A stretch of DNA of 64,000 nucleotides from Strongylocentrotus droebachiensis. Its lineage: Eukaryota > Echinodermata > Echinoidea > Camarodonta > Strongylocentrotidae. Position 1 is the first letter of the stretch, and each line of letters starts with the position of its first letter. The stretch is taken from positions 310,001-374,000 of the forward strand of contig JAVYIG010000163.1 in NCBI GenBank assembly GCA_035222895.1, in the 5' to 3' direction. Position numbers and translations under genes: made by a program. Under the pieces are notes generated by a model, which searched no databases, was not told where the DNA came from, and worked only from the letters and a program-made list of their open reading frames with translations. This document shows, piece by piece, positions 1-13,469 of the stretch.

Positions 1-123
1 TGCCTGTGCGTTTTAAAAATAAAAAAATTAGTTACGACATTAAACGTAGCTGCACAATATATTATTATTATTGTGTATCTTTAATTTTAAAAAAGGAATA
101 GGAAGGAAAAGAAAACCCAACTA
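1..123 (+). repeat. Dispersed repeat, copy cut by the left edge
   Basis: Shares tgcctgtg, then gac-ttaaacgtagctg, a short (TTA) run and aaacccaacta with 34462-34592. It is probably the 3' part of a retroelement. Confidence 0.55.
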
Positions 124-957
124 TATCTAATGTACAAAAAGTATTTGTCAGCCAAAGCCTGTCTTCCCCTCTTCCTGTTCTCGTTCTGATAAACATCCAA
201 TTGTTTGTAAAAAATTGATGTATTCTTCTCGCGTCGCGATCTATTCTTCCCGCGCCGTCTTGCGTCGCAACGGGCGGGGTATTATCTTTCCTATCATTGT
301 GGAAGCTTTGCGATGTACATTGCTTACAGCACAGCCTGAACTTGTCTGGTGGGAGCGTTTTTTGTTTTTGGGCGCAATCAACACACTCGTTCATCTTCAT
401 CAGAATAAATGATTTTTTTTTTCTGTTGTTGGTTTAATACGCCTCCTTTTAATATTTGTGACGACTGTATGAAATGTGAAATAAAGATGACTATGTACGA
501 TGAATGGTTGTTTAATTGCGAGCTTGATTGTCCCCAACAACAAAAAGTAAATGACGAATGAGTGAATGAATACATGTATGCGGTTATAGTCGGCAAACTG
601 ATTACAGTTTGAGACGCTTGTGTGTGTTTGTAATTCGAATGATTATCAACATATTTGTATAATTTCTACGTCGCGATATTATTCTAGCGTCGTAATGGAC
701 AAAGGAATTATCATTCTCTCCCGTCATTATTCACGCTACGCGTAGCACATTGCCACAGCCTGAACTTGGAAGAATTTATATTTTGTCAGTCAAATCCTTT
801 TTTTTTTTCTCCTCTCTTGACTTGGTTCTAATAAAAAACCCATATTGTATAACAAATATTTGTTGCATCACGTGTTTCGATAGGATTATCATAGAAAAAA
901 TAGAGTGGTTTACAATAACAACCATGAAATTTTCTTTCCAATAATACCAAATAATAA
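124..957. other. AT-rich region without a supported gene
   Basis: Only short overlapping frames without domain signatures; some GC-richer bits near 225-300 (cgcgtcgcgatct). Nothing assignable. Confidence 0.4.
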
Positions 958-1454
958 TTCTGTGTGCCCATGCCTTGAGCCATAATGCATGGCCGTCCAG
1001 AGGATTTGTTTATGTTGGGGACCGGGGGGAAATGCAATAAATTATTGAAAATTTATTGCATTTTCTGTTTTTTTTTTTTTATTTCAGTATGGAAACTGCC
1101 CCCCTACCCTAGCCCCCGCTGCGTACAGTCATGGTTCAGTGAAAAAACAATGGCCTTGTGACTGTGAGGCCCCAGGATCAAAACCGTGTCGATGTGCTAT
1201 ATTAGTGCCCTTTTATGGGGCATTAATCCTCATTACTGTCATTTATGACTTGAAAGCGTAGGTCCCCTAGTTACTGAGCATAGTAGCATACACATGCTTT
1301 AGCAGTTCCGCAAAACACACATTGGCAAGTTATTATTCAATAAAATCTGAGAATGTATACTATTATCTATATCTATTATTTTTAAATATTTTTTTTAATA
1401 ATTCCATAAATTGGGGTAAAACTAAAATATTCCACCTTTATGAGCGACAGTGTA
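958..1454 (-). mobile_element. Tc1-like MITE family, inverted copy
   Basis: Closely matches the reverse complement of 33321-33810, ending in ccacctttatgagcgacagtgta. It contains the family signature gctgcgtacagtcatg and gcaataaattattgaaaa, a self-complementary stem. The related longer copies are at 54.2-56.7 kb. Confidence 0.7.
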
Positions 1455-1880
1455 AGTTCGGTCATAATACAGATCCTGTACGTTTTCCGCCTATGCATGA
1501 CGCGCATTGTCTATGGGGCAAATCGGGTTCACGCTTTTGGCCCCCAGAACGATCTTTATTTTTCTTGAAATGGTTTTTATAATTTGTCAAGGGGGCATTT
1601 TAGACACCATATTATACTGTTTATGATTATGTTAATATATACAACCGTTAGTGCCACATCGCCCGTCATTGCACGCATATCGTTGTGCCACGATTGCAGG
1701 TCTAGTTTTACTTCAGATCCGTAACGATCTTGCTTTGAAATATTCGTCCTCTATGATCATGCTTTTGAAGTTTACCCATGATACTCATGATACTCAGTAC
1801 TTTTATATTAAAATAAATGCCACATTGAGATGGTGGAACAAAACATAATTGTCAACTAATGGGCTTCGATTATCTTGCAG

Positions 1881-2030
1881 GTGAAGCGGGGATATCTCAC
1901 AGATGCCTTCGAGCTTCTTAAATCGATTGGCACAGTCTCCACAATGGAAGAAGCAAAGGAGAGGTGTTTATTTATATCTGGAAGTGATGCCCTTGGAGAA
2001 CAAAGTATATATTACATGTCACTTTTATAA
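1881..2030 (+). CDS. Orphan exon-like ORF, unrecognised
   Basis: After a good acceptor (gattatcttgcag) 49 codons read to a stop at 2028-2030: VKRGYLTDAFELLKSIGTVS, then TMEEAKERCLFISGSDALGE and a short end. The composition is protein-like and helical, unlike the AT-rich surroundings. I do not recognise the family. It may be the last exon of a gene starting left of the window, or a transposon relic. Confidence 0.35.
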   Translation: MKRGYLTDAFELLKSIGTVSTMEEAKERCLFISGSDALGEQSIYYMSLL

Positions 2031-2618
2031 AAATCAAAGTATCACGTATAAAAAGGAAGAGGCCCTGCAAGCGATATTTTGGTTATAAAATAATGTCACC
2101 TATCAGTAAGGATGCTACTTTCATGAATATTGCTGTTAAAGGTTACACTTTTATTATGAACGCAGAATTTACATTCACAAAGGGTAATAACATATCAAAA
2201 ACCTTCGAATGAATAACGTACTCAAAAGCCATCATGATATTACCACTCCTCAATTATGTCTGACCATAAATTGTATATTAATGTTCAATATTGTTCAAAT
2301 ACGAATACTCTTTTTCTGCCTTCTGCTTTTTAACCTGGTTTGTATCAGTAAAAAGTTTTATTTTTCCCTAGAATATCATAATCAAGTTTATCGTGGGTTA
2401 ATAACTTTCGTAATGTCGCTAGAGATATTAAAGATGAAGGTGAGTTCTGGTAAAAAAAAAAGATTTCTCACAGAATCAATAAATAAAAATTACACTGAAT
2501 GTTCAAGATTACAAATAAATGTCAGATGCCAAACAATTTTAATAGAAAATGTAAAATGGCTGAGTAATGAGCATAGAAAGATTAGGAAATCAAGGTGGGT
2601 AGCCCCGACACCATTTGT
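2031..2618. other. No supported gene
   Basis: A 137-codon frame at 2209-2622 is AT-driven (Ile/Leu/Phe/Lys/Asn), has no acceptable motif and runs into a dispersed repeat. Confidence 0.4.
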
Positions 2619-2755
2619 GTAGTCCCATATACATCTTTCTGTGTCCAACGCTTGTTACTTTACCAAGACTGGGCCAAATTTAGTATGATTTTGATGACTC
2701 CAGGACTTTGCAGTACACACCAATACTTACCTGCTACATGATCAACTTTTTCTGA

Positions 2756-3531
2756 CCGGCGTGAAGTTGGTTGGATATTCGATATTCGATATTCAAGTTG
2801 TGAAGTTGGTCGGATATTCGACATTCATATTCAGATTGTGAAGTTGGATGGATATTCGACATTCATATTCAAAAATTCAATATTTGTTTTTCAAATAGTT
2901 TGACGGCATTAGCGAGGCAAGCATCTAGCCCAAAAGGTCAAGTAATATCCGGGCAACCCAGAAATACGTCACTTACCCTGGCCCATGAAGGTTATTTATG
3001 TCTAAATCAAGGCTATTCACGGGCAAGCAATTCCAACAATTTTGAAATATACTCCATGGGTATAGAGGGCTATAGAAAATGCCTAACGGCTTTAGCGGGG
3101 CAGGCAACTAGCCCAAAGGGTCAAGTCATATCCGGGCAACCCAGAAATACTTCGCTTGCCCTGGCCCATGAAGGTTAAGGATGTCTAAATCAAGGCTTTT
3201 CACGGGCAAGCAATTCCAACAATTTTGAAATACACTCCATGGGTATAGAGGGCTATAGAAAATGCCTAACGGCTTTAGCGGGGCAGGCAACTAGCCCAAA
3301 GGGTTAAGTAATAACGGGGCAACCCAGAAATACTTCGCTTGCCCTGGCCCATGAAGGTTAATGATGTCTAAACATCAGACATCTAGACATCCTTAACCTC
3401 CATGGCCCGCTAAAGCCGTCAGACTTTTTGAATAACAAATATTGATTTTTTTTTTTAATATGAATGTCGAATATCCATCCAACTTCACAATTTGAATGTG
3501 AATATCGAATATCCAACCAACTTCACGCCGG
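2756..3531. mobile_element. Foldback MITE carrying a 183-bp tandem array
   Basis: Ends CCGGCGTGAAGTTGGTTGGA / TCCAACCAACTTCACGCCGG. Inverted arms of about 150 bp, themselves made of a repeated gaagttggatggatattcga motif, enclose the tandem array at 2902-3360. Insertion into the older repeat is clear from the uninterrupted copy at 16515. The target duplication cannot be fixed by eye. Confidence 0.75.
2902..3360 (+). repeat. 183-bp tandem repeat, about 2.5 units
   Basis: Units begin at 2902, 3085 and 3268 with gacggcattagcg or aacggctttagcg and share ccgggcaacccagaaatac. The nearly full-length open frame at 2900-3178 is an effect of the array. Confidence 0.85.
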
Positions 3532-3600
3532 TCTCCGATCCATTCCACACCTTTTCTTTCACATTGCAATCGAATGACCAGAACTCACCTTTAAGATATA

Positions 3601-5100
3601 AATGCTTTACAATGGTAACAAATCCACAGATGTGACGTGGATTCCAAACAATTTGCATGTAAAGTCTATATTGATTTCCTGCTTTGTTCTGTTTGGCTGC
3701 TGTCATGAGATTACCTTCATAAATATTATTGAATATAGTTGTCATCAAACAGAGCCTCATGTAAGGCTATCACTATTTTTGAAAATTTGTTACCCTCACT
3801 AAATATCAGAAATGGATGGATGAATGAATGAATGAATATATAATGAATGAATATACACGCATATAACCAGGGTAACATGTGTAAAGCGCCATGAGCGTCA
3901 GGGATTATAATCTAGGTACAGTTGAAAGTGTGACTTTTTCTGAATATGGTAAATACAGTATACTATACCGTGTGAAATTGGTGTATCGGGTGCTATGTTT
4001 TATTGAATATCCAACGATATTGTTGTCATGTCAGGACCCTGTTTCATAAAGCTTATTATCAATAGCAAGTTACAATAACTCGCTACTGTAATCGTGCAAT
4101 TTGATTTGCTGAAAACAAAATTATCAACAAAAAAAAGTATTTGTTATCAATAAACGAGTTTTATGAACAAGGCAAAAATTCCAAGGCAAAGCCAATTTCA
4201 TTTGATAGTTAGGTACATAGACTGCCTCTATCAGGAATAGTGATCACCTTTTAATGCGAATTCTTAAATCAAATTTGATGCTGAAAACAATGGCACCGAC
4301 CGATTTTGTTTCATAAAACGGCCCAAAGTGCCCCAATTTTATGAATCAGGAGCCAGCATTGTTTTTATGCTTTGAGAACAAATATATATAATTTGCTAAA
4401 AATGTTCGATTAGTAAATAAAACCGTCTATGAACAATACAACGAAACATGTTATATGTTCAGACACCCATAAGACCATCAGGGGCCCTGTAGTGGATCCA
4501 AAATATCACAAAAGGACCAGCAATTCTAGACAGTCACGAGAACTTCTTTAAACTACTGGGATATTCAAAAATATGTTATAATGATAAATAGAACCCATTG
4601 ATGACAGTCATTGATAGTGAATAATACCCTGCGAGCATCCACACCTTCTCTTACAAGGCTTAAGGTCCATTTCCTGATAAATTCGTAAATCGAAGACACT
4701 ATGGGCTCGTTGTCTTGCCTGACTAATGTCGTGATGATTAAGGAGTTGGAACGTTTTATTGATCTCATTATGAAAAAGTAGGTATAAAATACCTACATAC
4801 AGGAGAGATTTTAAACGCTAAAATCAAATTTTGAAAACACCTTTCTTAGAGATGAGGTACGAGTCGTCAGATTCGATTAAACACAAGCAAAAAGATGAAT
4901 AATACAAAGAAGATATGTTTAGTTTGGTTAAATTTGTGTTACAACATTTCGTAGAAAAATCATTGTAAAACACGAACAGTGATGGTAATTAATGCAAATG
5001 TTAACACATTGAATGTAAATTGTCAATGTGAAGAGACTAACACAAAGAATAATGCATGATTCTCAGGCAATTATTTCGGGAGCCTTCATAACGTTCGACT
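3601..5100. other. Intergenic, nothing recognised
   Basis: AT-rich sequence with a (TGAA/TGAATGAA) stretch at 3812-3855 and a ccctgtttcataaa motif at 4038, a phrase seen again at 18839. No coding support. Confidence 0.4.
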
Positions 5101-5114
5101 GTATCTGAAAGTTA

Positions 5115-5159
5115 GTGGCCGCCCCCCCCCCCCCCTACCTCTCCAAAGGGGGGGGGGGT
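5115..5159. repeat. C-run/G-run hairpin
   Basis: About 16 C residues, a short spacer and about 11 G residues can pair into a stem. Confidence 0.6.
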
Positions 5160-5319
5160 GGAATCCGGTTACAGTACTTTCCTACCCACTAAAGGAACTG
5201 ACGATAAGCAAAAGTACATGTAAACTATTAAGTTTAATATACATGCATACACGGTTGGTCATAAAGGTGGATTTTTTTTTTTTTACCGCAGTTTATGGAA
5301 TGATTTAGAAAATATATCA

Positions 5320-5640
5320 ATTCACAACGCTAGATGGAAAATACAAGAAGCATGGAATTATTTTTTACACTTCATCTGATGACAATAAATCGAAAGCCCT
5401 TTGCAGTTAAACCCATGCCTCTCGTGTTTTCCATTTAGCTTTGTGAATTGATATATTTCCACTTTATCTGATGAGAATAAATGGAAAGCGCTCGTGAAGT
5501 TCAATCCATGCCTCTCGTGTATTTCATCTAGCGTTTTGAATTGATATATTTACACTTCATCTGATCAGAATGAATCAAAAGCACTTTTGCAATAGTTAGC
5601 TTTAAAGCGTTATGAATTGATATTTATCTACTATATATAA
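5320..5640 (+). repeat. Degenerate tandem repeat of about 105 bp
   Basis: Three diverged units share gaattgatatattt-ccacttcatctgat and ccatgcctctcgtgt. The array ends in a TA/GT microsatellite (5640-5710). Confidence 0.6.
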
Positions 5641-6103
5641 ATATATGTGTGTGTGTGTAATATATATATATATATGGGTATACATATATATATATACGTA
5701 TATAAATATAATACACGTAGTCTCAATAGCAAGCACTTTTAATTTGTTTTCAAGTGGTACAATGTAGGTTTAAGGTTTGTCAAAAAAAGCGAAGTGTCGA
5801 CCCTTCACTTCAAAGATTAGTTAGTTTGTTTCTAAGAAGGCACTCAAAAAGTGATTACGTGTGTGATTGTTATGAGCCATTTAAATTCATGGCATGACTT
5901 TGGTAGGTATTTGTGGTTATTGTGATCTAATACACATTTTTATTAGAGATATCATTTCGGGAAAAAAAATCGTTAAAACTATTTTGTTCCGTTTGTTGTC
6001 AGTCTGGTATCGGTTTCCTTCGTGTGACGGGGGCATAACTGAGTGTGCCAGCATTGGCTATCTCCAATCATCGTGACCATTCACGCACATTCCTCACATA
6101 CCA

Positions 6104-6189
6104 CATAAAAGCTTTCTGGCTTTCCTGAAATATAATGCTGACGTGGGATACGTGTTGCCATAAGTCTCTCAGGTTTTCCAGAAGAAGCC
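6104..6189 (+). promoter_or_regulatory. Putative core promoter and 5' UTR of the LGR gene
   Basis: A TATA-like CATAAAAG at 6104-6111 lies about 80 bases before the first ATG. A start site near 6135 would give a 5' UTR of about 55 bases. The start codon sits in a strong context (gaagccATGG). The promoter role is inferred from position only. Confidence 0.35.
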
Positions 6190-6271
6190 ATGGCCTCTGA
6201 GGTGGCTGGACCGATGAAGGCATCTGTGCAAATATGTTTAGTCAGCCTTGTGTTCCTTCAGTCACTTCAAG
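6190..6271 (+). CDS. LGR exon 1: signal peptide
   Basis: Twenty-seven codons from ATG plus one base, then a GTAAGA donor (phase 1). The peptide begins MASEVAGPMKAS and continues with a hydrophobic core (VQICLVSLVFLQ), as expected of a secretory signal. It reads in frame into exon 2 (CUB), and equally into exon 4 if the CUB exons are skipped. A 7.9-kb intron full of repeats follows. Confidence 0.7.
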
Positions 6272-9200
6272 GTAAGACTTTTCATTTCCTTGTTCTTTTA
6301 TAGCGGTCCCAGCAGTTGTTGTTAAGTTTTCTTTCTTTTTTTCTTCTTCATCTTCTTTTTTAAAGCTTCGTTAATTTTGAACATAAAACCTGTATTCAAA
6401 ATGAAAGCGAAATAAGAAAACACGTTATCTATATCTTAAAAGTACTCTTTACTCATTCTGGATGAAACTCACTATAGGCCGTTAAATTACTTTTATTTCA
6501 CCAACAGTCAATGTTTATGTTTTTTACGAGCGATCTACGTTAATTTTGTTGTTCTGCGTTTTAAGAAAAAAATGCCCATGGTTTACGAGATTTTAACATC
6601 AATTTGATAATTATAAACCTTGCAACGATATCTCCCGATAACTTAGACTGAAAGTTAATTATTATATTTGTTTACCTGTTCAGGTATTTTAGTGGGGGAA
6701 ATCTGCTCCCATCAAAATAATACGCTATAACAATAGTTCTACGGACTACCCCATTTCTTACATTTTCAAAGGTATTTATTCTTTAACCAATTCTCATTCC
6801 TTGTGATATTATGCAAACATCTGATCAGACTTGCTGTTGTGAAAAATTCCTTTTCTTTTAATGATATGAAAGTAGGTAGTTGTAGAGGATCTAGTGCGAG
6901 GGGGTGTTGGAGCAAAATAACCTGAAAAATTGCGGGAGAATTTGTTTCCCCTAAGAAAAAAAAAGTCTGAAATTTTGATTTCCCTAAGATGAAGGGAGTC
7001 GTAAAATAGCAATGGTGTGTCACTTTTCTACCACACTATCATTTCACTACTTCTCTTACATTAAACGTACTTTTATTTTGTGTAAATTGAGACGAGAATT
7101 TGTTTGTGATATTAGACTTTCGTTTTTTAGAATAAAAAAAAAAGGCCTACCATTGTGAAAAATCCAAAGCGCATTCTTTCCTTGTACATGTTGTATGTGT
7201 TTGTTGTGTGCGTGTGGGTGCGTGTGTGTGCGCGTGTGTGTGTGTGTGTGTGTGGTGTGTGTGTGTGTGTGTTTCCTTGCCCTATCGATAAACTGTCGTG
7301 AATTATGTCTTTAAATGGTTTTAAAAGTATATTCCATGTGATATAATACTATTTATTGTCTATACAGTAGGTTTGCGGTTGCACCATGTGTGAGAGAGAG
7401 AGAGAGGTTTGAGGAGTCCTGAAAAGGACTCTGACTCGGTAATCTTTCTTGGAGGAGTGTAGTCCTGAAAAAGGTCTGTTTTTTATCTTTCTAAGCATAT
7501 AGTTCTCAGGAGAACTATAGCGCTTGGAGAGGATGAGTGGCTCGACGTTTCGAACAGGTTGACTATCCGTCGTCAGGAGTGGAGAATAGGGACTTTTAGA
7601 TTTGCACGTTTTCAGCTTTGACTGCAACGTGTGACGTCATTTTAAGGCACTGCGCATGCGTCACGTCGTCTCAGTCGGCGATCGAAAATGCGTCAACCTT
7701 GATTTTCCTAAATCTAGTACGATACTAGTATATGCCGGGTGTGCATAAAATATACAGTTCCTCAGGTAGACAAAGGAACATCCCTTCCCTGCTATTATGT
7801 AAAAAATGTGTAGAACAAGTGTCACATGCATATTCACCTGTTCTACACATTTTTACATAAGAGCAGTGAAGGGATGTTCTACCACAGCAATAGGCCATTT
7901 TCGTAATGTAACCAAATTTAATGCATAGGTCTTTGTGAAGTGCCTCAATACAAACTATTTCATTCACCTGTTAAGAATAATAGTATTTCAATAGACAGAA
8001 TCCTAACTGCATACATTAGTTGTTGCCACGTTGGACAAACATTATGGCTTGACCTACCTAGCAACACTTAATATATGCAGTTGCATTCTGACTATTGAAA
8101 TACAACTATTCCTATCAGGTGAATGAAATAATTTGTATTGAGGCACTTCACAAAGACCTATGCATTAAATTTGGTTACATTAAGAAAATGGCCTATTGTT
8201 GAGGGTAGAATGAGGAACTGTATATTTTGTCCTCTTTCTTTGTCTGTCATGTAATTCATAGTGTTACTTCCTGCATACATGTATATCGTCGAGTGCAATC
8301 TAAAAGATTTCTAATTGTAGTCAACATGGGCAGTTGAGTACGTTGACACGCATGATCAGTCGGCGTACGTCGTGTTCTCGTCCACTCATTCTAAAAGTCC
8401 CTATTAGCTGGCGTGCGTGAGCTTAAGTCAGTATAATCCACCAATAAATTGTTTTTAATTTTAGAGAGCGTGTGATGAGATTTCAATTTGAAGACAAAAA
8501 CATAGTGTAGATATTTACCCGAGTAGCATGCGACTAAGTACCCTCCCCCTTTTGTTTGCACTGATGTATATTACACTTTCCTCCTTCTTAATACGCCACA
8601 CTCTCCAAGATTGTTATTTAATCCGCTAAAGGCGTCTTTGGAAGGTTTCGAAGACTGTTCGTTTTTAGTGGACTTTTAGCGGGTAAAGTAGTTGAGTTTG
8701 GACCGTGGATATTATACGAACCTTGGATTCACATAAAGGGTCAACAATTATACCTAAATCACGTTAGTTCCTTGCTTACAAACTGAATAATTGTTGCTGT
8801 CCATACGTTAATTGAACAAGTGTCTTGATTTCAGTCTGTGATGAAACTAATAACAGCGAAATTTATATTCTATTTGTTATATTTCTTTTCTTCTGATATT
8901 TAGACAGGGTGACTCATTATCACCAATAATGGTGGTCTTCCATGAGGCCCTGTTAAACATAATGAGGTACATAAGTTTAACAAATATATATATATATATA
9001 ATGATAATAATAACACAATCTTGAACATAAATCATAACAGCAATAAAGAATAAGTAAAACATGTATAAACATATAAACAAAATATTTGGTATATTCGTAA
9101 TAAAAGAATGGCTTGTTTGTTTTGTTTTGCTTCATGAATATGAATATTAAAGTTTTAATTTGTTTCATGAATATGTCCTTTATCAAAAGTCCCTAGAAAA

Positions 9201-12200
9201 TCAAGGGGTTGAGAAGTATAATTCAAAATACGGGAATCTGTAAGATGACAACTTTAAAGATGAAACGGATGATATAATGAGGTGATCACATGAGGAGTAC
9301 ATTGGGTTTACATTGGGACATTAGGTTTAGCGTTAGTGTTATGTCATTTTTTTTTATTCCCCGGGGTTGATGTCAGTAATTTAGTTAGCGTAGGAACTTA
9401 CCACGGAGCAATTGTCGCGAGAGCCTACAACCAAATAATGCATATAAAAACAAATAGAATATTAACGTGTATTAACCTCTACAATGAATGCAAATCTACC
9501 AACAAGCAGCTTTGCATGATCTGACGAGAAAAGAAAAAGAATTGAACTCAATGAATTGAGTAGAGAAAGAAGTGACATGAAAAATAGCATTCAGATTATG
9601 TGGACTGTAATCAATCAAATCAAATAAAAAAGAAAATTAATACAATTTTCGGCCCACCCAGTCTTGTTAAACCCCAGCACGGATTCAAGTCTACACTTAA
9701 TGCAAATCTACAAACAAGTAGCTTTGCATGATATGACTAGAAAAGACAAAGAAATGAACTAAACGAAATGAGTAGTGAAAGAGGTGACACTGAAAATAGC
9801 ATTCAGCTTCTGTGGACTGTGATAAATCAAATTTAAATACAAAAAGAAAGTTAAACAAATTTCCTGCCCACCAAGTCTTTTTATAACCCGGATGAATTTA
9901 ATGGATACATGGATTTTAAGAAAACAAGTAAAGAGTTATTTATGTTTTTTTTGCAAAATAAATAAGACATACAAAGGTATATGTATAGTTAGGAGAAAAT
10001 AAAGACCAACCGTTAACTACAGTAGGTATCATGCACACACCCACAATCACACACAAACACACGAGAATAATACAAACAAATGAAGAGGTGAGGATGAGAA
10101 AGAGAAAAAAGGGAATGGGTGGGAATGAGAAAGAGAAGAAATGGAATAGGGGAGAATGAGAAAGTAAATAAAGGCTATACTTAGTCAAGGATGACATCGT
10201 TTAAAGTTGTAAATATTTTTTCTAAATTTAAAAATGGCAAGCGTCCTGATTTTTGTGGAGCGTATATAACATTGGTTAAAATGTTATTCATATTTAATGT
10301 TATCCTTTATGTCATGTTATCAATTTATCTTTAAATACTGGTATTGACTAGGTAACCTCAACGTTTTATTCCCATTTATAAATATGGATCATAACCTATA
10401 GACTCATATCTGTTCTTTCTATTTTTTCAGAAAGGTTTTAGAGAAATGTGTATATAGTCGTGCAGGCCTATACAGTGCGTCGCAGAAAAAACGAAACCGA
10501 GAAGTATCGATGTTTTATCATAACTTAATCACAACCATAATTAATGAATGATAAATATTTGGAAAGCTTAGAGTCTCCTCTTTCAGTTGATGCTACTCAT
10601 GTGATGCATATTTTACGCATGAGTAATTAAAAGCAATTTGAAGGAAGGAAACCAAAAAGTAATTTGGCGGGCGGTATCTGAATTTCAAAGAAAAATTCAT
10701 GTTTCTAGAAAGTTAATTTTCTGCTCTTTCATATGATACCTCAATCAAGAAAAATGAGCCAGGAATAACAAAGTTCTGTTTGTTTAAAGTAGCCCTTACA
10801 TTTTCATAATTTTAACAAACGAATTCGTTTTCACTGGGTACCTGCCGTAGCAAAAAAGCAGATTCGACAAAAGACTTAACTCCGTTTCGTTAACAATCAG
10901 CCATGCATGAGAACTCTCGTCTACGGCTGATTGTCAACGAAACGGAGTTAAGTCTTTTGTTAATTTCGTTTATTGATACGGCAGGCAGCCAGTGAAAACG
11001 AATTCGTTTAATAAAATTATGGAAATGCAAGCACTACTTTAAACAAACAGAACTTTGTCATTCCTCGCTCATTTTCCCTGATTGAGGTGTCATATGAAAG
11101 GGCAGAAACTCAACTTTCTAGAAATGTGAATTTTTCTTCGAAATTCAGATACCGCCCGCCAAATGTCTTTTTGGCTTCCTTCCTCCAAATTGCTTTTTAT
11201 CGCTCATGCGTGAAAAATGTATTATCTGAGTAGCATCACATGAAAGAGGAGACTCTAAGCTTTCCAAATATGTATCATTCATTAATTATAGTTGTGATTA
11301 AGTTATGATAGAACATCGATACTTCTCGGTTTCGTTTTTTCTGGGACGCACTGTATAGCTAGATTCTTCGAAAAGTGCAATATCATTACACTCCAACAGT
11401 TTGGAACTCTTTAACTTCTCCCATCATCGAGTTTATACACAAGGCTAAAAATACCTTTGATGATACAGGAATATTGATTGGCCAGTTTTCAAATCTTAGC
11501 AAGGCTTTTTATTCTCTGGATCGCACACTTTAATTAAACATATTGGAATGTTATAGTTTTAGAGGAATTGAATTGGAATGGTTTGGAATTTTTGTAAGTA
11601 ATCGAAAACAATATAAATTATATTCCTCCTGAATATGTTAATTATACAACAACAAAAAACTGAAAAAGTAAATAAATTTTAGAACTAATACTCTAGTCAA
11701 CTGCATTAATACATTATAAAATTTCTCAATTCGTCATATTCTAATATTGTCATATTCACAGTAAAATACAAGGAAACATGAATGAAATAAGATCATAAAT
11801 TTACATTTACATTAAAAAAGTAGTTCAATAAAAACTCAAAAGAAGAACGTGACTTTACTTTATTTTAAAGTATAATGTTAAATAGTACTCATCATGTTGA
11901 TTCCATCGGATAGATTTTTTATAACATTTGGGGTACAGTGGAGGCTAGTATTAAGTAACACCGAAATGTTTCACGACCGGGAAACAAATTATTGCGAGCC
12001 ACAGTTGCACACTGAAGTTGCACCGTGTTGGAGCTCTGCCTTTTACTCAAGATTTTTGCTATTCCACTTTCCATTTGTTTCTTTATTTTGTCACCATTAT
12101 ATTGTACAAAATATACACTGTCTTGAGAGGTTCTGGTTAAAACTATGCGGTAAGAGGTGACTCCAATAGTACTATTTGCTGAGGAGGTTGTGAGCACTAA

Positions 12201-13432
12201 TTTTTTTATTTTTTTTTGGCCGGTGATGGGGGGGGGACGTGCCCCCCCCTCCCCCCTCCTAGATCAGCCACTGTACTAATCATGCATATTTTATTGTGAA
12301 TATTGAAAGGCTCATATTCTATTTCTTTAGCATCTAAATTTACCTCACTTACAGCATTCCCTCAAACATAGTCAGTGTTTTTTTTTCTATGATTGACTTC
12401 TGGATTGTCGTTTTGAGTTGCCATTTTTTTAATTCTTATAAATGTACTTTTTTTTTCTTCCTTTTTTAATAATAATAACAGTAATAACATTCAGTAATTG
12501 GAAAATTTAAAAAGAAATTGACACATTTCAATGCATTAAACGAGAGTTTAAAATACCGAATGAAATCTATTCTGATGACGTAGTCGAGTGGATATGAAAC
12601 CGGACTGTGGATCACAAGGTCCGCGGATCGAGTCTCACCGTGGCACTAATCTACATTGGCCACATTCGACCAAATGGGAACCTGGCAGGAACGATTTCTG
12701 TGAAATTCTAGAGCGCCGTAATGGCAGCCATGATAAAGCCAGGGCAATAATTGTGGAGTGCAAGGAGTGTCAAGTATAACAGAAATGAGCGCTATACAAG
12801 AACCCACTCTTATTTGTTAGTATTATGAAATATTGATATAAAAATATCAATACAAAAATATATCGTGAAATACATAAAGTTTTGTATTATACAAAGCATT
12901 AATCTGTTTACAAACTGCTTGTGTGTGTGCGTGTGTGTTTGGGAAGGGGGCGGGGGTCGAGTTTACGGTTGCGTGTGCGTGTGGATTTAATTGAGTGTGC
13001 GTGTTGTACGTAAAATCCGGTTGTATCCAACTTGAGATTACTTCAATTCAACGGATCATATTACTGTTCAACATACGTATAAATGACATGTCTGAAACCA
13101 GAATATTAGAAACATCTCCTTTGTCAAGGTTGAGTTATGAGGAAGATTACAGAAAACGACTTTCTAATGCCGCTGACCCAGGCGCGTACGCAGGAGGGGG
13201 GGTTAACCCCCCCCCCTTGAGTTTGTTGTTATGTGTATGTTTTGCGTATTTTTTTTGTGATACCCCCCCCCTTCCTTTTTTGTTTATAAAAAAATAAAAA
13301 TAAAAAATAAAAATAAATTATGCCAATGGCTGACCTAAAAAAGGTGACCTTACCCCCCCCCCCCAACCCCCAACGGAACATATTGTCAAATTTTTAAATT
13401 TCGAGACAAAAAAAAAGAAAAAGTGTCCTCTT

Positions 13433-13469
<37 letters not shown>

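Larger units (their letters stand above)
2619..3600. repeat. Dispersed TIR element, copy A (split by a MITE)
   Basis: Blocks 2619-2755 and 3532-3600 together correspond to copies B and C. The middle, 2756-3531, is a later insertion. Confidence 0.6.

Noticed and set aside
2209..2622. 137-codon frame
   Set aside because: AT-driven composition, no motif, no splice context, and it runs into a dispersed repeat.
12588..12779. Candidate tRNA or small coding frame
   Set aside because: tRNA-like promoter boxes but no foldable cloverleaf; matches other SINE copies in the window.
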